DNA of 64,000 nucleotides from Oscillibacter sp. 1-3 (GCF_000403435.2 NZ_KE159709.1:1-64000), one strand, 5' to 3'. Positions 17,148-25,655 are shown, counted from the stretch's first letter. The notes: generated by a model not told the origin, from the sequence alone. A program made the numbers and translations.

Positions 17148-18035
17148 TTACACGTCGTAGTTGACCCACTTCTTCTGGCCGTAGAACTGGATGACGGTGA
17201 CCAGACCGATAAGCAGGACGGTCCACAGCACGATGGCGGAGCCGTAGCCGCGCTCGCCGGCGACGAAGGAGGAGCGGTAGAACAGGTACATCAGGCTTTG
17301 CACGCTGGTGACGGCGGGATTGGTGTCCTCCACCATCATGTAGATCAGGTCGTAGACCTTGACGGCGGACATCAGCCGCATAATCATGACCACAAACAGA
17401 GTGGGGGAGACCATGGGCAGGGTGATGGTGAAGAACTGCTTTACCTTGCCGGCGCCGTCGATGCTGTTGGCCTCGTACAGGGTCTTGGGGATGTTCTGGA
17501 GACCCGCCAGCAGGAGGACGGCGTCATAGCCGATGTTGCTCCAGATGGCCACAATGGCGCAGGAGATCATGACGAACTTGGGGTCGGTGATCCAACCGAT
17601 GTGGGTACCGAAGATCTGGTTCAGGATGCCGTACTCGCCGTTGAAGATGAAGCGCCACACCATGGTGACGGCGGCGGGGGCGCACACCAGGGGCAGGAAG
17701 AAGATGGTGCGGAAGCCGCCCTTGAACTTGATCTTGGCGTTCAAAAGCATGGCCACCAGCAGGGACAGGAACAGTCCCACGGGGACGGTGAGGATGCAGA
17801 ACAGGATGGTGTTCCAGGTGGCCCGCCAGAACTCGGCGTTCTGGAACATCCGGACGAAGTTGTCCAGGCCCACGAACTGATAGTGGCCGAAGCCCAGGTG
17901 CTCGCAGAAAGCGGTGTAGATGGTCTGGACAAAGGGCCACAGGTTCAGTACAACCAGCCCGGTGATGGTGGGCGCGACCATGATCCAGCCCCAGTTTTCT
18001 TCCCGCCGGGCGGCGGGGGAAAGTTTGTTGTTCAC
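17148..18035 (-). CDS. Sugar ABC transporter permease, MalF type
   Basis: 295-residue membrane permease with six predicted segments. The first (about 18-38, IMVAPTITGLVVLNLWPFV) is followed by the periplasm-facing loop typical of the UgpA/MsmF branch. The EAA loop YEANSIDGAGKVKQFFTITLP lies near residue 195. It follows the binding-protein gene by 20 bases. Confidence 0.93.
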   Translation of the reverse strand: MNNKLSPAARREENWGWIMVAPTITGLVVLNLWPFVQTIYTAFCEHLGFGHYQFVGLDNFVRMFQNAEFWRATWNTILFCILTVPVGLFLSLLVAMLLNAKIKFKGGFRTIFFLPLVCAPAAVTMVWRFIFNGEYGILNQIFGTHIGWITDPKFVMISCAIVAIWSNIGYDAVLLLAGLQNIPKTLYEANSIDGAGKVKQFFTITLPMVSPTLFVVMIMRLMSAVKVYDLIYMMVEDTNPAVTSVQSLMYLFYRSSFVAGERGYGSAIVLWTVLLIGLVTVIQFYGQKKWVNYDV

Positions 18036-18055
18036 AAATATGCCTCCTCTCTCGG

Positions 18056-19339
18056 TCAGTCCGTCACATAGCTGTCCGCAATCCCCTGCATGACAGCCAG
18101 CTGGGCGTCGATGTCCACGCCGTTGTAGACCTTGACCATCTCATCGGCCACGTTGGACTTCCACTTGCGGCGGGTGGCGTTGTTGATGTACTGCACGCAG
18201 GTCTCGAACTGGTCGTAGCAGACCTGGACGTCCAGCAGATAGTCGAACTTGGCGAATTCGGTGGTCCAGGAGTCCTCCAGGCCCAGATAGGCCGGAATGG
18301 CCGCGCCGGATTCGCCCTGGATGCGCTGGCCCTCCTCGCTGCCGAAGAAGCGGAGCACGTCCTTGACGATGTCCAGGTTTTTGCCGTTGGCGGCGGTGGA
18401 GTAGCACAGGCCGTTGGAGATGGTGCCGGCGCCGTCGCCGGAGGCGGGGCTGGGGCACTTGGGCAGAGGGGCGATGTCCCACTTGCCCACCATATCGGGG
18501 TAGTTTTTCAGCTCGGAGAGCAGATTCCAGGAGCCCTCATAGAACATGGAGCCCATGCCGGAGAAGAAGGCGGTGCCGGGGGTTGTCTCGGCGAAGAAGG
18601 TTTGGTCGGGGCACCACTCGTTCTTCTGGATATTCACATAGTATTTGATGGCGTCGGCGGTGGCGGGCTGGGTGTAGCCGGCGTGGATGTTGGTTTCCGG
18701 GTCCAGGATGTAGCCGCCGTTCTGGTAGACAAAGTTCCAGTAGCCCAGCTGCTCGTCGTTATAGGCCATGTAGCCGTATTTTCCGGTGGCATCATAGATC
18801 TTCTGGGAGGCGTCCATCATGTCGTCCCAGGTCCAGTTCTCGTCGGGATAGGCCACGCCGGCATCGTCGAATATCTCCCGGCTGTATACCAGAACCACGT
18901 TGTCACGGTCCTTGGGCACGCCGTACATCCGGCCGTCGGAGCCGCTGGCGTTGCCGATGGAGATATCGGAATAGTGTTCTGTCCAGAAGTTGGGGTCCTC
19001 GCCGGCGTAGAGGTCGGTAAGGTCGGCCAGGATGCCGAAGTCGGCGTAGTACAGGATTTGGTCGGTGTGCATCCAGAAGATGTCCGGCATGGTATTGCTC
19101 TCGCCGGCGGCCTCCAGCTTGGTCCAGTACTCGCTCCAGCTGGTGACCTGAACCTCAATGACCACGCCGGGGTTCTGGGCGGTGTAGGCGTCGCAAATGG
19201 CCTGCATACCGTCCCGCTGGGCCACGTCCCAGATCTGGAAGGTAAGATGCGTCTTGCCGTCTGCCGCTCCGCACCCGCACAGGGACAGCAGCAGTGTTAT
19301 GGTCAAGACAAGGGCGGCGGCGCGGGGAATCTTTTTCAT
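18056..19339 (-). CDS. Oligosaccharide-binding lipoprotein of the ABC transporter
   Basis: Extracellular solute-binding protein family 1, 427 residues. The N-terminal signal ends in a lipobox (SLCGC, lipidated Cys at about residue 23). The mature part starts THLTFQIWDVAQRDG and has the usual family 1 features, such as PDIFWMHTDQILYYAD and MFYEGSWNL. It is the first gene of the operon that leads to the permeases, ATPase and alpha-galactosidase, so raffinose-family sugars are the likely ligands. Confidence 0.92.
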   Translation of the reverse strand: MKKIPRAAALVLTITLLLSLCGCGAADGKTHLTFQIWDVAQRDGMQAICDAYTAQNPGVVIEVQVTSWSEYWTKLEAAGESNTMPDIFWMHTDQILYYADFGILADLTDLYAGEDPNFWTEHYSDISIGNASGSDGRMYGVPKDRDNVVLVYSREIFDDAGVAYPDENWTWDDMMDASQKIYDATGKYGYMAYNDEQLGYWNFVYQNGGYILDPETNIHAGYTQPATADAIKYYVNIQKNEWCPDQTFFAETTPGTAFFSGMGSMFYEGSWNLLSELKNYPDMVGKWDIAPLPKCPSPASGDGAGTISNGLCYSTAANGKNLDIVKDVLRFFGSEEGQRIQGESGAAIPAYLGLEDSWTTEFAKFDYLLDVQVCYDQFETCVQYINNATRRKWKSNVADEMVKVYNGVDIDAQLAVMQGIADSYVTD

Positions 19340-19735
19340 AACTCCACTCCTCTGCTTTTTTGTCGCGCTCGGAAAACGTTACGTAACTATGAACAAATCA
19401 TAATACGGTTTCCGCCCGCGTGTAAATAGATTGTATTTTTTGAAATATATCAGAATGTGATATAGAACGCTTTTGGTACAGATTGGGCGACATCCTGGTA
19501 TATTTGCGCAAAAATTCGACTTTGCGCACAATTCGGTTGATTTTATTTTGTATAAAACATAAAAACACCGGATTTTATAAGGGGGAGATAGATTATGCTC
19601 ATAAAACAATATGGCAATATGCAGGTTTTTGGGCGGGGAGGATCAGGCGCGCTTCCACGGCGGCAATTTCCCCTTGCGCCCGGCGGGCCCGGTGTGATAT
19701 AGTATGCCAAAACTTTGGCCGGAGGAGGCAGAAAC
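19340..19735. promoter_or_regulatory. Divergent control region of the oligosaccharide operon and the GH13 gene
   Basis: AT-rich 396-bp gap between two divergent genes. On the minus strand TTTACA (about 19420) and TATTAT (about 19400) are a possible but poorly spaced (15) promoter for the binding-protein operon. The stretch GGAAAACGTTACGTAAC at 19371-19387 is a partial CcpA-like or LacI-like dyad and is not a full match to the cre consensus. On the plus strand GATATAGT (about 19696) is a plausible -10 for the GH13 gene. Nothing else is recognised. Confidence 0.4.
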
Positions 19736-21577
19736 ATGACAGATCTGTTCCGGCGCCGTCTGGCGCGCCACTATGACGAACTGAAATGGCTCTATATTGA
19801 GCTGTACCGGGATGAGGGGGCTTTCCGCTATTTTACGGAAATGCTGGAGCGGTGCTGGAAGGGGCGGAAAAAGGCCCTCCGGGACCAGGACGCTCGGAGA
19901 GAGGCGGACCCGGACTGGTACCGCCGCCGGGACCTGCTGGGCATGATGCTCTATGTGGACGCCTTTGCCGGTAATTTGAGGGGCGTGCGGGAGAAGCTCT
20001 CCTATCTGGAGGAGTGCGGAGTGAACTACCTCCATCTGATGCCCCTGCTGGCGTCTCCCAAGGGCCGCAGCGACGGCGGCTACGCCGTCTCCGACTTCCG
20101 GGCGGTCCAGCCGGAGCTGGGGACCATGGACGACCTGGAGGCCCTGGCGGACGCCTGCCGGAGGGCGGGGATCAGCCTGTGTTTGGATTTTGTGATGAAT
20201 CACACCAGCGAGGACCATGAGTGGGCAAAAAAAGCCCGGGCAAAAGAGCCGGGCTATCAGGAGCGGTATTTCTTTTATGACAACTGGGACCTTCCCCGGG
20301 AGTTTGAAAGGACCGTGCCCCAGGTGTTTCCCACCACCGCGCCGGGCAGCTTCACCCAGCTGGAGGACGGCCGGATCGTCATGACCAACTTCTACCCCTA
20401 CCAGTGGGATCTGAACTACGCCAATCCCATGGTGTTCAACGACATGACGGAGAATCTCCTCTTCCTGGCCAACCGGGGAATCGACGTCATCCGCCTGGAC
20501 GCCATCCCCTACATCTGGAAGGAGCTGGGCACCAACTGCCGCAATCTGCCCCAGGTCCACACCCTGGCCCGGATGCTGCGCATGGTGTGCGAGATTGTCT
20601 GCCCCAGCGTTTTGCTGCTGGGGGAGGTGGTGATGGAGCCGGCCAAGGTAGCCCCCTATTTCGGCACCCCTGAAAAACCGGAGTGCCATATGCTCTACAA
20701 CGTCACCACCATGGCTACCACCTGGCACACCCTGGCCACTGGGGACGCCTCTTTGCTGAAACGGCAGATGGAGGCGGTGTGCGCCCTGCCCAGGGACTTT
20801 TTGTTCTTGAACTACCTGCGCTGCCACGACGACATCGGCTGGGGACTGGACTACCCCTGGCTGGCCCGGAATTTCGGCATCGACGAAGTGGCCCACAAGC
20901 GGTATCTCAACGACTGGTTCACCGGAAAATTCCCGGGCAGCTGCGCCCGGGGAGAGCTGTACAACGACGATCCCCGTCTGGGGGACGCCCGGCTGTGCGG
21001 CACCACCGCCTCCCTCTGCGGTTTGGAGGCCGCCGAGTATGAGCAGGACCCCTTCAAGCTGGAGCGGGCTCTGGCCTGCGATCTGACCCTCCACGCCTGG
21101 ATGCTGTCCCAGAGCGGCATTCCGGTGATTTACAGCGGGGACGAGACGGGCCGCCTCAACGACTACACCTATCACGACGACCCGGACCGGCGGGAGGACA
21201 GCCGCTACCTCCACCGGGGGAAATTCCAGTGGGAGCTGGCTGAGCTGCGGCAGGACCCTGAAACCTGTCAGGGCAGGCTGTTCCAGGGCCTGCGGCGGCT
21301 GGAGGCCCTCCGGGCCCAGGAGCCCTGCTTTGACGCCGGCGCCGACGTATGGGTGGAGGACAGCGGCGACCGCCGGGCGCTGGCCCTGTGCCGCCGGTCC
21401 GGGGAGCGGGAGCTGGTGTGTCTGTTCAATTTCAGCGGGGAGTTCGTCCGCGCCGGGGTGGACCGGACGGGGAGCTATACGGAGTTGATGTACAATACCA
21501 AATATCATGACATCCACAGCGTTGAGCTTTGGCCCAACGGCTTTGCCTGGCTGCTGCGAGACCCGGGGCAGCTCTGA
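19736..21577 (+). CDS. GH13 amylosucrase/sucrose hydrolase-like enzyme
   Basis: Alpha-amylase superfamily enzyme of the amylosucrase type (GH13_4), 613 residues, without signal peptide. The N-terminal helical part (1-85) and LMPLLASPKGRSDGGYAVSD are as in amylosucrases. Catalytic residues are D255 in GIDVIRLDAI, E297 in LLLGEVV and the pair H364-D365 in RCHDDIGW. The C-terminal beta domain begins after residue 540. It probably splits sucrose, the product of alpha-galactosidase action on raffinose. Whether it hydrolyses or transfers glucose cannot be told. The ATG at 19736 has GGAGGAGG upstream. Confidence 0.85.
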   Translation: MTDLFRRRLARHYDELKWLYIELYRDEGAFRYFTEMLERCWKGRKKALRDQDARREADPDWYRRRDLLGMMLYVDAFAGNLRGVREKLSYLEECGVNYLHLMPLLASPKGRSDGGYAVSDFRAVQPELGTMDDLEALADACRRAGISLCLDFVMNHTSEDHEWAKKARAKEPGYQERYFFYDNWDLPREFERTVPQVFPTTAPGSFTQLEDGRIVMTNFYPYQWDLNYANPMVFNDMTENLLFLANRGIDVIRLDAIPYIWKELGTNCRNLPQVHTLARMLRMVCEIVCPSVLLLGEVVMEPAKVAPYFGTPEKPECHMLYNVTTMATTWHTLATGDASLLKRQMEAVCALPRDFLFLNYLRCHDDIGWGLDYPWLARNFGIDEVAHKRYLNDWFTGKFPGSCARGELYNDDPRLGDARLCGTTASLCGLEAAEYEQDPFKLERALACDLTLHAWMLSQSGIPVIYSGDETGRLNDYTYHDDPDRREDSRYLHRGKFQWELAELRQDPETCQGRLFQGLRRLEALRAQEPCFDAGADVWVEDSGDRRALALCRRSGERELVCLFNFSGEFVRAGVDRTGSYTELMYNTKYHDIHSVELWPNGFAWLLRDPGQL

Positions 21578-21585
21578 GGCGAGGG

Positions 21586-21662
21586 GGCTGTTCTGCCGCC
21601 GGAACAAATGCCGGACGCGGCCCGTGGAGGCGATGGCCCGCCTGTGCCGGGAGACCTGGGCG
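21586..21662 (+). pseudogene. 3' remnant of a LysR-type regulator gene
   Basis: These 77 bases encode in one frame RNKCRTRPVEAMARLCRETWA. That matches the C terminus of the LysR gene ending at 49639 (RNKYLTRPMEAMIRLCRETWA). The last 50 bases agree at about 46 positions with 49589-49638. No start or other LysR part is present. It is therefore either a duplicated or recombined fragment or the scar of a lost LysR gene between the GH13 and MFS genes. Confidence 0.6.
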
Positions 21663-21687
21663 AGAGGGAGGAGCCGCTCGCCCGGCG

Positions 21688-22929
21688 TCACGCCGCGCTG
21701 CCGCTGTCCAGCGCCCGGAAGACCCGTCCGGAGTAGACTGCCGTCAAAGCCGCGGCGGCCGCCGCTCCCAGAAGAACAGCCCAGGCCGGACAGCCCTCGA
21801 ACAATGCTCCGTAGACCGCCTGGCCCAGGGGTGAGGCGCAGTTGGACACCGCCATGATGAAGGCCATCACCTTTCCCAGCAGGTCCGGCGGCGTCTGGCT
21901 CTGGACGGCGGCGCTGAGCACCACCACCAGCATGGTGGACAGAACCATGACGGCGAAGCTCATGGCCGTGACCGCCCACCAGCCGGCGGAGGGAGAGACA
22001 CCCGGCAGAAGGGCCAGACCCATGACTGCCGCCGTCAGGCTGGCCGCCAGCAACACAAGGCCGCCCCGCCGGAGCCGCAGGCGCGCGCCCAGAAAGGCCG
22101 TCAGGACGCCGCCGAAGAGCCCGCCCAGGCCCATGGCCCCCTGGGTGATTCCCAGGCGGCTGTCGCTCATGTTCAGCACCTGGACCACCGCCACGGGAAT
22201 GCCCACGATCAGGGCGGCGGACAGCACCAGGTTGAAAAGAGCCAGCACCAGCATGGCGGAGAGAAACACCGGGCGCTGCCGCCGGATGAACCGCCAGCCA
22301 TCCCCCAGATCCCGCCGGACCGTGGACAGCACGCTTCCCGCGGCCTCCTGGGGCCGGTGGGGAATGCGGATGAACAGCTCCATGACGGCGGAGAGAAAGA
22401 AGCAGCCGATGCTGACCCAAAGAATGGGCCGGATGCCGAAGGCCCCAAACAGCACGCCGCCCACCACCGGTCCCAGGAGGCCGGACAGGGTCTGCACCAT
22501 ATTGATGACGGCGTTGGCGCTGGTGAGCTGCTCCGGCTCCGCCAGAAGGGGGATGCTGGCCTGGACCGCCGGCTGGTAGGCCCCGGCGATGCCGTAGAGC
22601 AGCATGAGGCAGGCCGCCGTCAGGGGCACCAGCGGCGTCCGTTCCAGGAGGAGGGCGAAGAGTAGGATCAGGCCTGCCGTGAAGAAGTCCAGCGCGGCCA
22701 TGATGGTTTTCTTGTTGATCCGGTCCGCCGCCACGCCGCCGATGGGGGAGCACAGCACGGCGGGGATGAACGCCGCCGCTCCCACCGCGCCGAACAGCGC
22801 CGCGGACCCGGTCTGCCGCAGCAGGTACAGCGGCAGGGCAAAGCGCACGATGGCGTTGCCGAAGAGGGATATGATCTGTCCGATCACCACCAGGGTGAAA
22901 TCCCGGCGGAACAGAGAGGTTGTTTCCAT
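21688..22929 (-). CDS. MFS efflux transporter
   Basis: Major facilitator superfamily protein of 413 residues with about 12 predicted membrane helices. The loop 2-3 motif is seen as GGVAADRINKKT (about 65-76). Similarity is to the MefA-like/macrolide or multidrug exporters common in Firmicutes. It is transcribed after a TetR gene and separated from it by a 17-bp palindrome. This suggests drug-inducible efflux; the substrate cannot be deduced. The start at 22929 has AGGAGAAC upstream. A longer open frame upstream would run across the TetR gene and is rejected. Confidence 0.88.
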   Translation of the reverse strand: METTSLFRRDFTLVVIGQIISLFGNAIVRFALPLYLLRQTGSAALFGAVGAAAFIPAVLCSPIGGVAADRINKKTIMAALDFFTAGLILLFALLLERTPLVPLTAACLMLLYGIAGAYQPAVQASIPLLAEPEQLTSANAVINMVQTLSGLLGPVVGGVLFGAFGIRPILWVSIGCFFLSAVMELFIRIPHRPQEAAGSVLSTVRRDLGDGWRFIRRQRPVFLSAMLVLALFNLVLSAALIVGIPVAVVQVLNMSDSRLGITQGAMGLGGLFGGVLTAFLGARLRLRRGGLVLLAASLTAAVMGLALLPGVSPSAGWWAVTAMSFAVMVLSTMLVVVLSAAVQSQTPPDLLGKVMAFIMAVSNCASPLGQAVYGALFEGCPAWAVLLGAAAAAALTAVYSGRVFRALDSGSAA

Positions 22930-22946
22930 AGTCGTTCTCCTTTTAT

Positions 22947-22963
22947 AAACCGACCGTCGGTTT
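22947..22963. promoter_or_regulatory. TetR-type operator before the MFS gene
   Basis: Perfect 17-base palindrome AAACCGAC-C-GTCGGTTT between the TetR gene and the MFS start. It shares GACCG and the flanking pattern with the second dyad at 23701-23717, so the neighbouring TetR protein is the likely binder. Confidence 0.7.
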
Positions 22964-23006
22964 TTATATTCCCAAAAAGAAACTGCCCGCGCGCGGCAGC
23001 TTCTTC

Positions 23007-23681
23007 TCAGTCGCAGAGATCTGTCCCCGGAGAGGGGGGATGGGCCATCTTCGCATAGTGTACCAGGGTGTCGATAATCTCCCGGTCGATCAGCTCTGAG
23101 ATGCCGAAACTGTTGAAGAGACAGTTGTACACGGCGCACCGGGCCACAATCTCCTCCGGTGCGGTGGGGCGGACGATGGGATTGATCCAGATGCCCGACA
23201 GAAGCATCATGGCCTCCGCCAGCTCTCTGGGAGAGTCTGTGCGAATGGTGCCGTCGGCCATGCCCTGGCGGATGATGGGCTCGATGAAAAAGGGAGCGAC
23301 CTCAAAGAAAATGCTCCGCATCTCCGTGGCCAGAAATTTGGCGTTGTCCAGCAGGTAGGGCATCATGCAGAACATCTTGGCCTGCCGTTCCGGCTGCATG
23401 GAGACCTTGAAAATGGTCCGCAGCTTCTCCAGGCCGTTGAGATGGGGATTGTCCCGGACCTCCGCCAGAATCTCTCCGTTCCGCTGGCCGATGCGGTCGC
23501 AGACGGAGTAGAAGATGTCCTCCTTGGAGGTGAAGTGATGGTAGATGGCTCCCTTGGAAAGACCTGTCTCATCAATGATCTCCTGGAGAGAGGCGTGGTC
23601 ATAGCCCTTTTCAATGAACAGCCGCTCCGCCGTGTCCAGAATCTTCCGAATGGTCTCCTCCGGATATTTGTTTCGTCCCAC
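23007..23681 (-). CDS. TetR-family repressor of the efflux gene
   Basis: 224-residue repressor. The N-terminal helix-turn-helix is canonical (ILDTAERLFIEKGYDHASL, then IIDETGLSKGAIYHHFTSKED, residues 14-55), followed by an all-helical ligand domain. The start is GTG at 23681 with GAGGGGGAG upstream. It lies just upstream of, and in the same direction as, the MFS gene. Operator-like dyads sit at both promoters, so autoregulation and control of the pump are likely. Confidence 0.92.
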   Translation of the reverse strand: MGRNKYPEETIRKILDTAERLFIEKGYDHASLQEIIDETGLSKGAIYHHFTSKEDIFYSVCDRIGQRNGEILAEVRDNPHLNGLEKLRTIFKVSMQPERQAKMFCMMPYLLDNAKFLATEMRSIFFEVAPFFIEPIIRQGMADGTIRTDSPRELAEAMMLLSGIWINPIVRPTAPEEIVARCAVYNCLFNSFGISELIDREIIDTLVHYAKMAHPPSPGTDLCD

Positions 23682-23700
23682 TGGACGCTCCCCCTCTTAA

Positions 23701-23753
23701 ACAGACCGACAGTCTGTATTTTCAAAAATAGCACAGCCGTGCCACGGTGTCAA
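23701..23753 (-). promoter_or_regulatory. TetR gene promoter and operator
   Basis: On the minus strand TTGACA (23748-23753) and TATTTT (23725-23730) are 17 bases apart. The -35 box overlaps the stop codon of the upstream DUF5662 gene. Just downstream of the -10, ACAGACCGACAGTCTGT (23701-23717) is a near-perfect palindrome placed where a bound repressor would block the polymerase. Confidence 0.7.
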
Positions 23754-24280
23754 GCCTTTTTTTTCAAGACCTCCCGCCGGATGTAGTCAAAGGCCGCGTC
23801 CTCGCCCTCGTCCCGCAGCTTGACCAGGATCGTCTCCAGCAGGGCGGAGGTGGCGGGGTGGAGCAGGAGGCGCTTGTCCCGGCCCCGGAGAAAGAATTTG
23901 TAGGGGTCGCCGGGGTCGAAGTCCGCCCCCCGGTAGACCTTGCTGGCGGCCAGACGGTCGCAGAACATCTCCGCCACGTATTTTGCCGGCATCTCCACGC
24001 CCTGGATGCCCTCCGGACCGTAGTCCGTCCAGAACTCGAAGTGGTGTCGGTTGCGGCCCTTGTGGTGCATCCAGGAGGCGCTGTACCCCCTGGCCTTGCG
24101 CTGGGCGTCGTTGGGGCTGTGGTCCCCCTGGAAGTACTTCACCCCGGCCCAGAACTCCACCGGGGAGTACTTGCTGAGATCGTGGGTCAGCCCCTGCCAG
24201 TACAGCCCCAGGCGGAAGCAGTATTTCCGCACCAGCGCCCGATGATGATTCACGGTTTTCAGATGGCCCCAGAAGTCCAC
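23750..24280 (-). CDS. DUF5662 family protein
   Basis: 176-residue soluble protein of the widespread Firmicute family DUF5662. Typical is the opening segment with HLKTVNHHRALVRKYCFR, then THDLSKYSPVEFWAGVKYFQG, the histidine-rich WMHHKGRNRHHFEFW and the C-terminal Lys-rich tail. The spacing of His and Asp residues (HDLSKYS, HHKGRNRHH) recalls HD-type metal sites, but no function is established. The start is GTG with AAGGAGG upstream. Confidence 0.85.
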   Translation of the reverse strand: MDFWGHLKTVNHHRALVRKYCFRLGLYWQGLTHDLSKYSPVEFWAGVKYFQGDHSPNDAQRKARGYSASWMHHKGRNRHHFEFWTDYGPEGIQGVEMPAKYVAEMFCDRLAASKVYRGADFDPGDPYKFFLRGRDKRLLLHPATSALLETILVKLRDEGEDAAFDYIRREVLKKKA

Positions 24281-24398
24281 GGCCCCCGCCTCCTTTTTCC
24301 GAGATCCTGAGCAGGCTCTGAAAGACAGTATAGCACTTCCCGGACAAAAAAACGAGTAAAATTTTCACGGGCAACCATACTACTTGCGAGGTGGTTTG

Positions 24399-24833
24399 AT
24401 GGAGGGAGCGATTTTTGACTGTCCGGCCCAGTGGCAGGAGCATCTGCCCCCCGGCGTTCTGGGGGCGGAGTCCCCGGCGGGGCTGACGGGACGGACCTGG
24501 GATTTGCTGGCGCTGACCCGGCGGGGCCGTGCGGCCCTGGGCAGGGCGGAGATTTTCTGCCGCATTCTGCTGATTCCCGGGGACGCTCCGCCGCCGCTTG
24601 GCGCGGAGACGGTGATTACCTGCGGTCTGTCCCCCCGGGACAGCCTGACCCTCTCCAGCCTGACGGAGCCGGTGCTGTGCGTCCAGCGGAGCCTCCCCCG
24701 GCCCGACGGCGCGGTGATTGAGCCCCAGGAGTTCCCCCTGCCATCCCTGCCGGGACCGCCGGAGGAGCTGCTGCCCCTGCTGGGGCTGCGGCTGTTGCTT
24801 ATGCCACTGGAAGAGTCTCCCGTTCTGTGGTAA
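24399..24833 (+). CDS. Hypothetical protein
   Basis: 144 residues, rich in Leu, Pro, Gly and Arg, without signal peptide or membrane segment. It begins MEGAIFDCPAQWQEHLPPG. The middle has VITCGLSPRDSLTLSSL, which resembles the 'CG.s..DTvT.SS' pattern seen in small proteins of clostridial genomes, but no family is recognised with certainty. GAGGTGG lies four bases before the ATG at 24399. A further in-frame TTG at 24384 is less likely. It is followed directly by a palindromic repeat that could serve as a transcript end. Confidence 0.55.
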   Translation: MEGAIFDCPAQWQEHLPPGVLGAESPAGLTGRTWDLLALTRRGRAALGRAEIFCRILLIPGDAPPPLGAETVITCGLSPRDSLTLSSLTEPVLCVQRSLPRPDGAVIEPQEFPLPSLPGPPEELLPLLGLRLLLMPLEESPVLW

Positions 24834-24835
24834 AC

Positions 24836-24999
24836 TAGGCCTTGTTTGAAAAAAGTCAAAACGCCCAAACGGTGGATCTTTATCCGCCACTCTGCGTTAA
24901 ATGTTCTTGCCGGGCGTCAGCCCGCCTGCGAAAATTTGCCTTGATTGGCGAAAAAATCTCTCGCCGTTGGGCATTCCGCCATTTTTCAAACATGGCCTA
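24836..24999. repeat. Palindromic intergenic repeat, copy A
   Basis: About 164 bases with inverted ends TAGGCCTTGTTTGAAAAA and (reversed) TTTTTCAAACATGGCCTA. Arms contain AACGCCCAAACGG, CCGCCACTCTGCG and the central GGGCGTCAGCCCGCC. Related copies lie at 12672, 25722, 30036 (half), 37275 and 53881. It has no coding sign. The structure resembles a miniature inverted-repeat element or a REP/BIME-like unit. Confidence 0.75.
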
Positions 25000-25157
25000 G
25001 AGCAGTTCCCGAAAATAATGAGAAAAAAGGAAGCGAGGACAGGGATTACAGGACAAGGCGGAGGACGCGGGCGGGCTGACGCCCGCAAAGGACGACAACG
25101 CAGTCATGCAATTCCCGGACCGCTGAACTTTTCTCGGTATTTTTGGGAACCGCTCTA
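24998..25157. repeat. Second type of palindromic element, abutting copy A
   Basis: 160 bases with inverted ends TAGAGCAGTTCCCGAAAAT and (reversed) TAGAGCGGTTCCCAAAAAT, and a central GGGCGGGCTGACGCCCGC. It starts within the last bases of copy A, sharing TAG, so one element may have inserted at the end of the other. It is unrelated in arm sequence to the A family, apart from the similar central GGGCGTCAGCCCGCC core. Confidence 0.6.
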
Positions 25158-25185
25158 AAACAAAAGGACGGGAGGAGTGAGGCCT

Positions 25186-25392
25186 GTGGCATGGTATGGC
25201 TGGCTGTTTTTGATCGCGGTCCTGGCGGTGCCGGGAGTGATCTGCGGAATCCTGTACGGCGGGAAAAACGACAGCACTCCCTGCATTGGCTGCGGGGAGT
25301 GTATCCGGACGGGGGAGTGTGTGCTGATTAAAAACCGCCAGAAGGCGAAAAAGGCGGCGGAGAAGCACAAAAAAGAGCGGGAAGCTTCTTGA
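25186..25392 (+). CDS. Small membrane protein with cysteine cluster
   Basis: 68 residues. Residues 4-26 are a membrane helix (WLFLIAVLAVPGVICGILYG), followed by CIGCGECIRTGEC, a C-x2-C-x2-C-x5-C cluster near residues 34-46, and a highly charged Lys/Glu tail. The cluster could bind a metal or an iron-sulfur centre on the cytoplasmic or outer face; topology is not clear. The start is taken as GTG at 25186 because GGAGGAG lies nine bases before it. Its last codons overlap the -35 box of the alaS promoter. No family is recognised. Confidence 0.6.
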   Translation: MAWYGWLFLIAVLAVPGVICGILYGGKNDSTPCIGCGECIRTGECVLIKNRQKAKKAAEKHKKEREAS

Positions 25393-25416
25393 CAAATCCC
25401 GGAGAAGGGATATAAT
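25389..25416 (+). promoter_or_regulatory. Consensus sigma-A promoter of alaS
   Basis: TTGACA (25389-25394) and TATAAT (25411-25416) are perfect hexamers separated by 16 bases. The -35 box overlaps the stop of the preceding small gene. Transcription should begin near 25423, just before the T-box leader. Confidence 0.85.
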
Positions 25417-25422
25417 GTCACT

Positions 25423-25655
25423 GTTCATAAAGCAAAACGCAGTGAAAAAGCCAGCCTCACGAAACCGGCTCTCAGCGAGAGGGAGATGGTGCGAGCCCTC
25501 AGCCCACGCCGCGAGGCAGCCACTTTGGAGCGTCCCGCGGGGAGCGGGCCGGGTCATCCCCGTTACCAGATGGCTAAGATGTCTCCCCGGGGGGATAATT
25601 AGGGTGGTACCGCGAAGAAGGCCTTCGCCCCTATGTTTGGGGCGGAGGCTTTTTT
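25423..25655 (+). ncRNA. T-box riboswitch of alaS
   Basis: The leader holds the T-box signature AGGGTGGTACCGCG at 25601-25614. An intrinsic terminator follows (GCCTTCGCCCC pairing with GGGGCGGAGGC, then six T, 25621-25655). Stem I structures occupy about 25440-25560. In T-boxes an uncharged tRNA binds the leader and favours the antiterminator. The UGGU in the T-box bulge suits a tRNA ending ACCA, as alanine tRNA does. The alanine specifier codon could not be placed with confidence. The alaS gene downstream fixes the likely specificity. Confidence 0.92.

Noticed and set aside
19371..19387. CcpA cre site before the oligosaccharide operon
   Set aside because: Only about half of the consensus positions fit, and the right part of the dyad is wrong, so it is kept only as a weak remark.
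19643..22753. Open frame of over 1000 codons on the minus strand
   Set aside because: It runs across the GH13 gene in antisense and across the MFS gene in another frame. There is no family resemblance and no plausible start.
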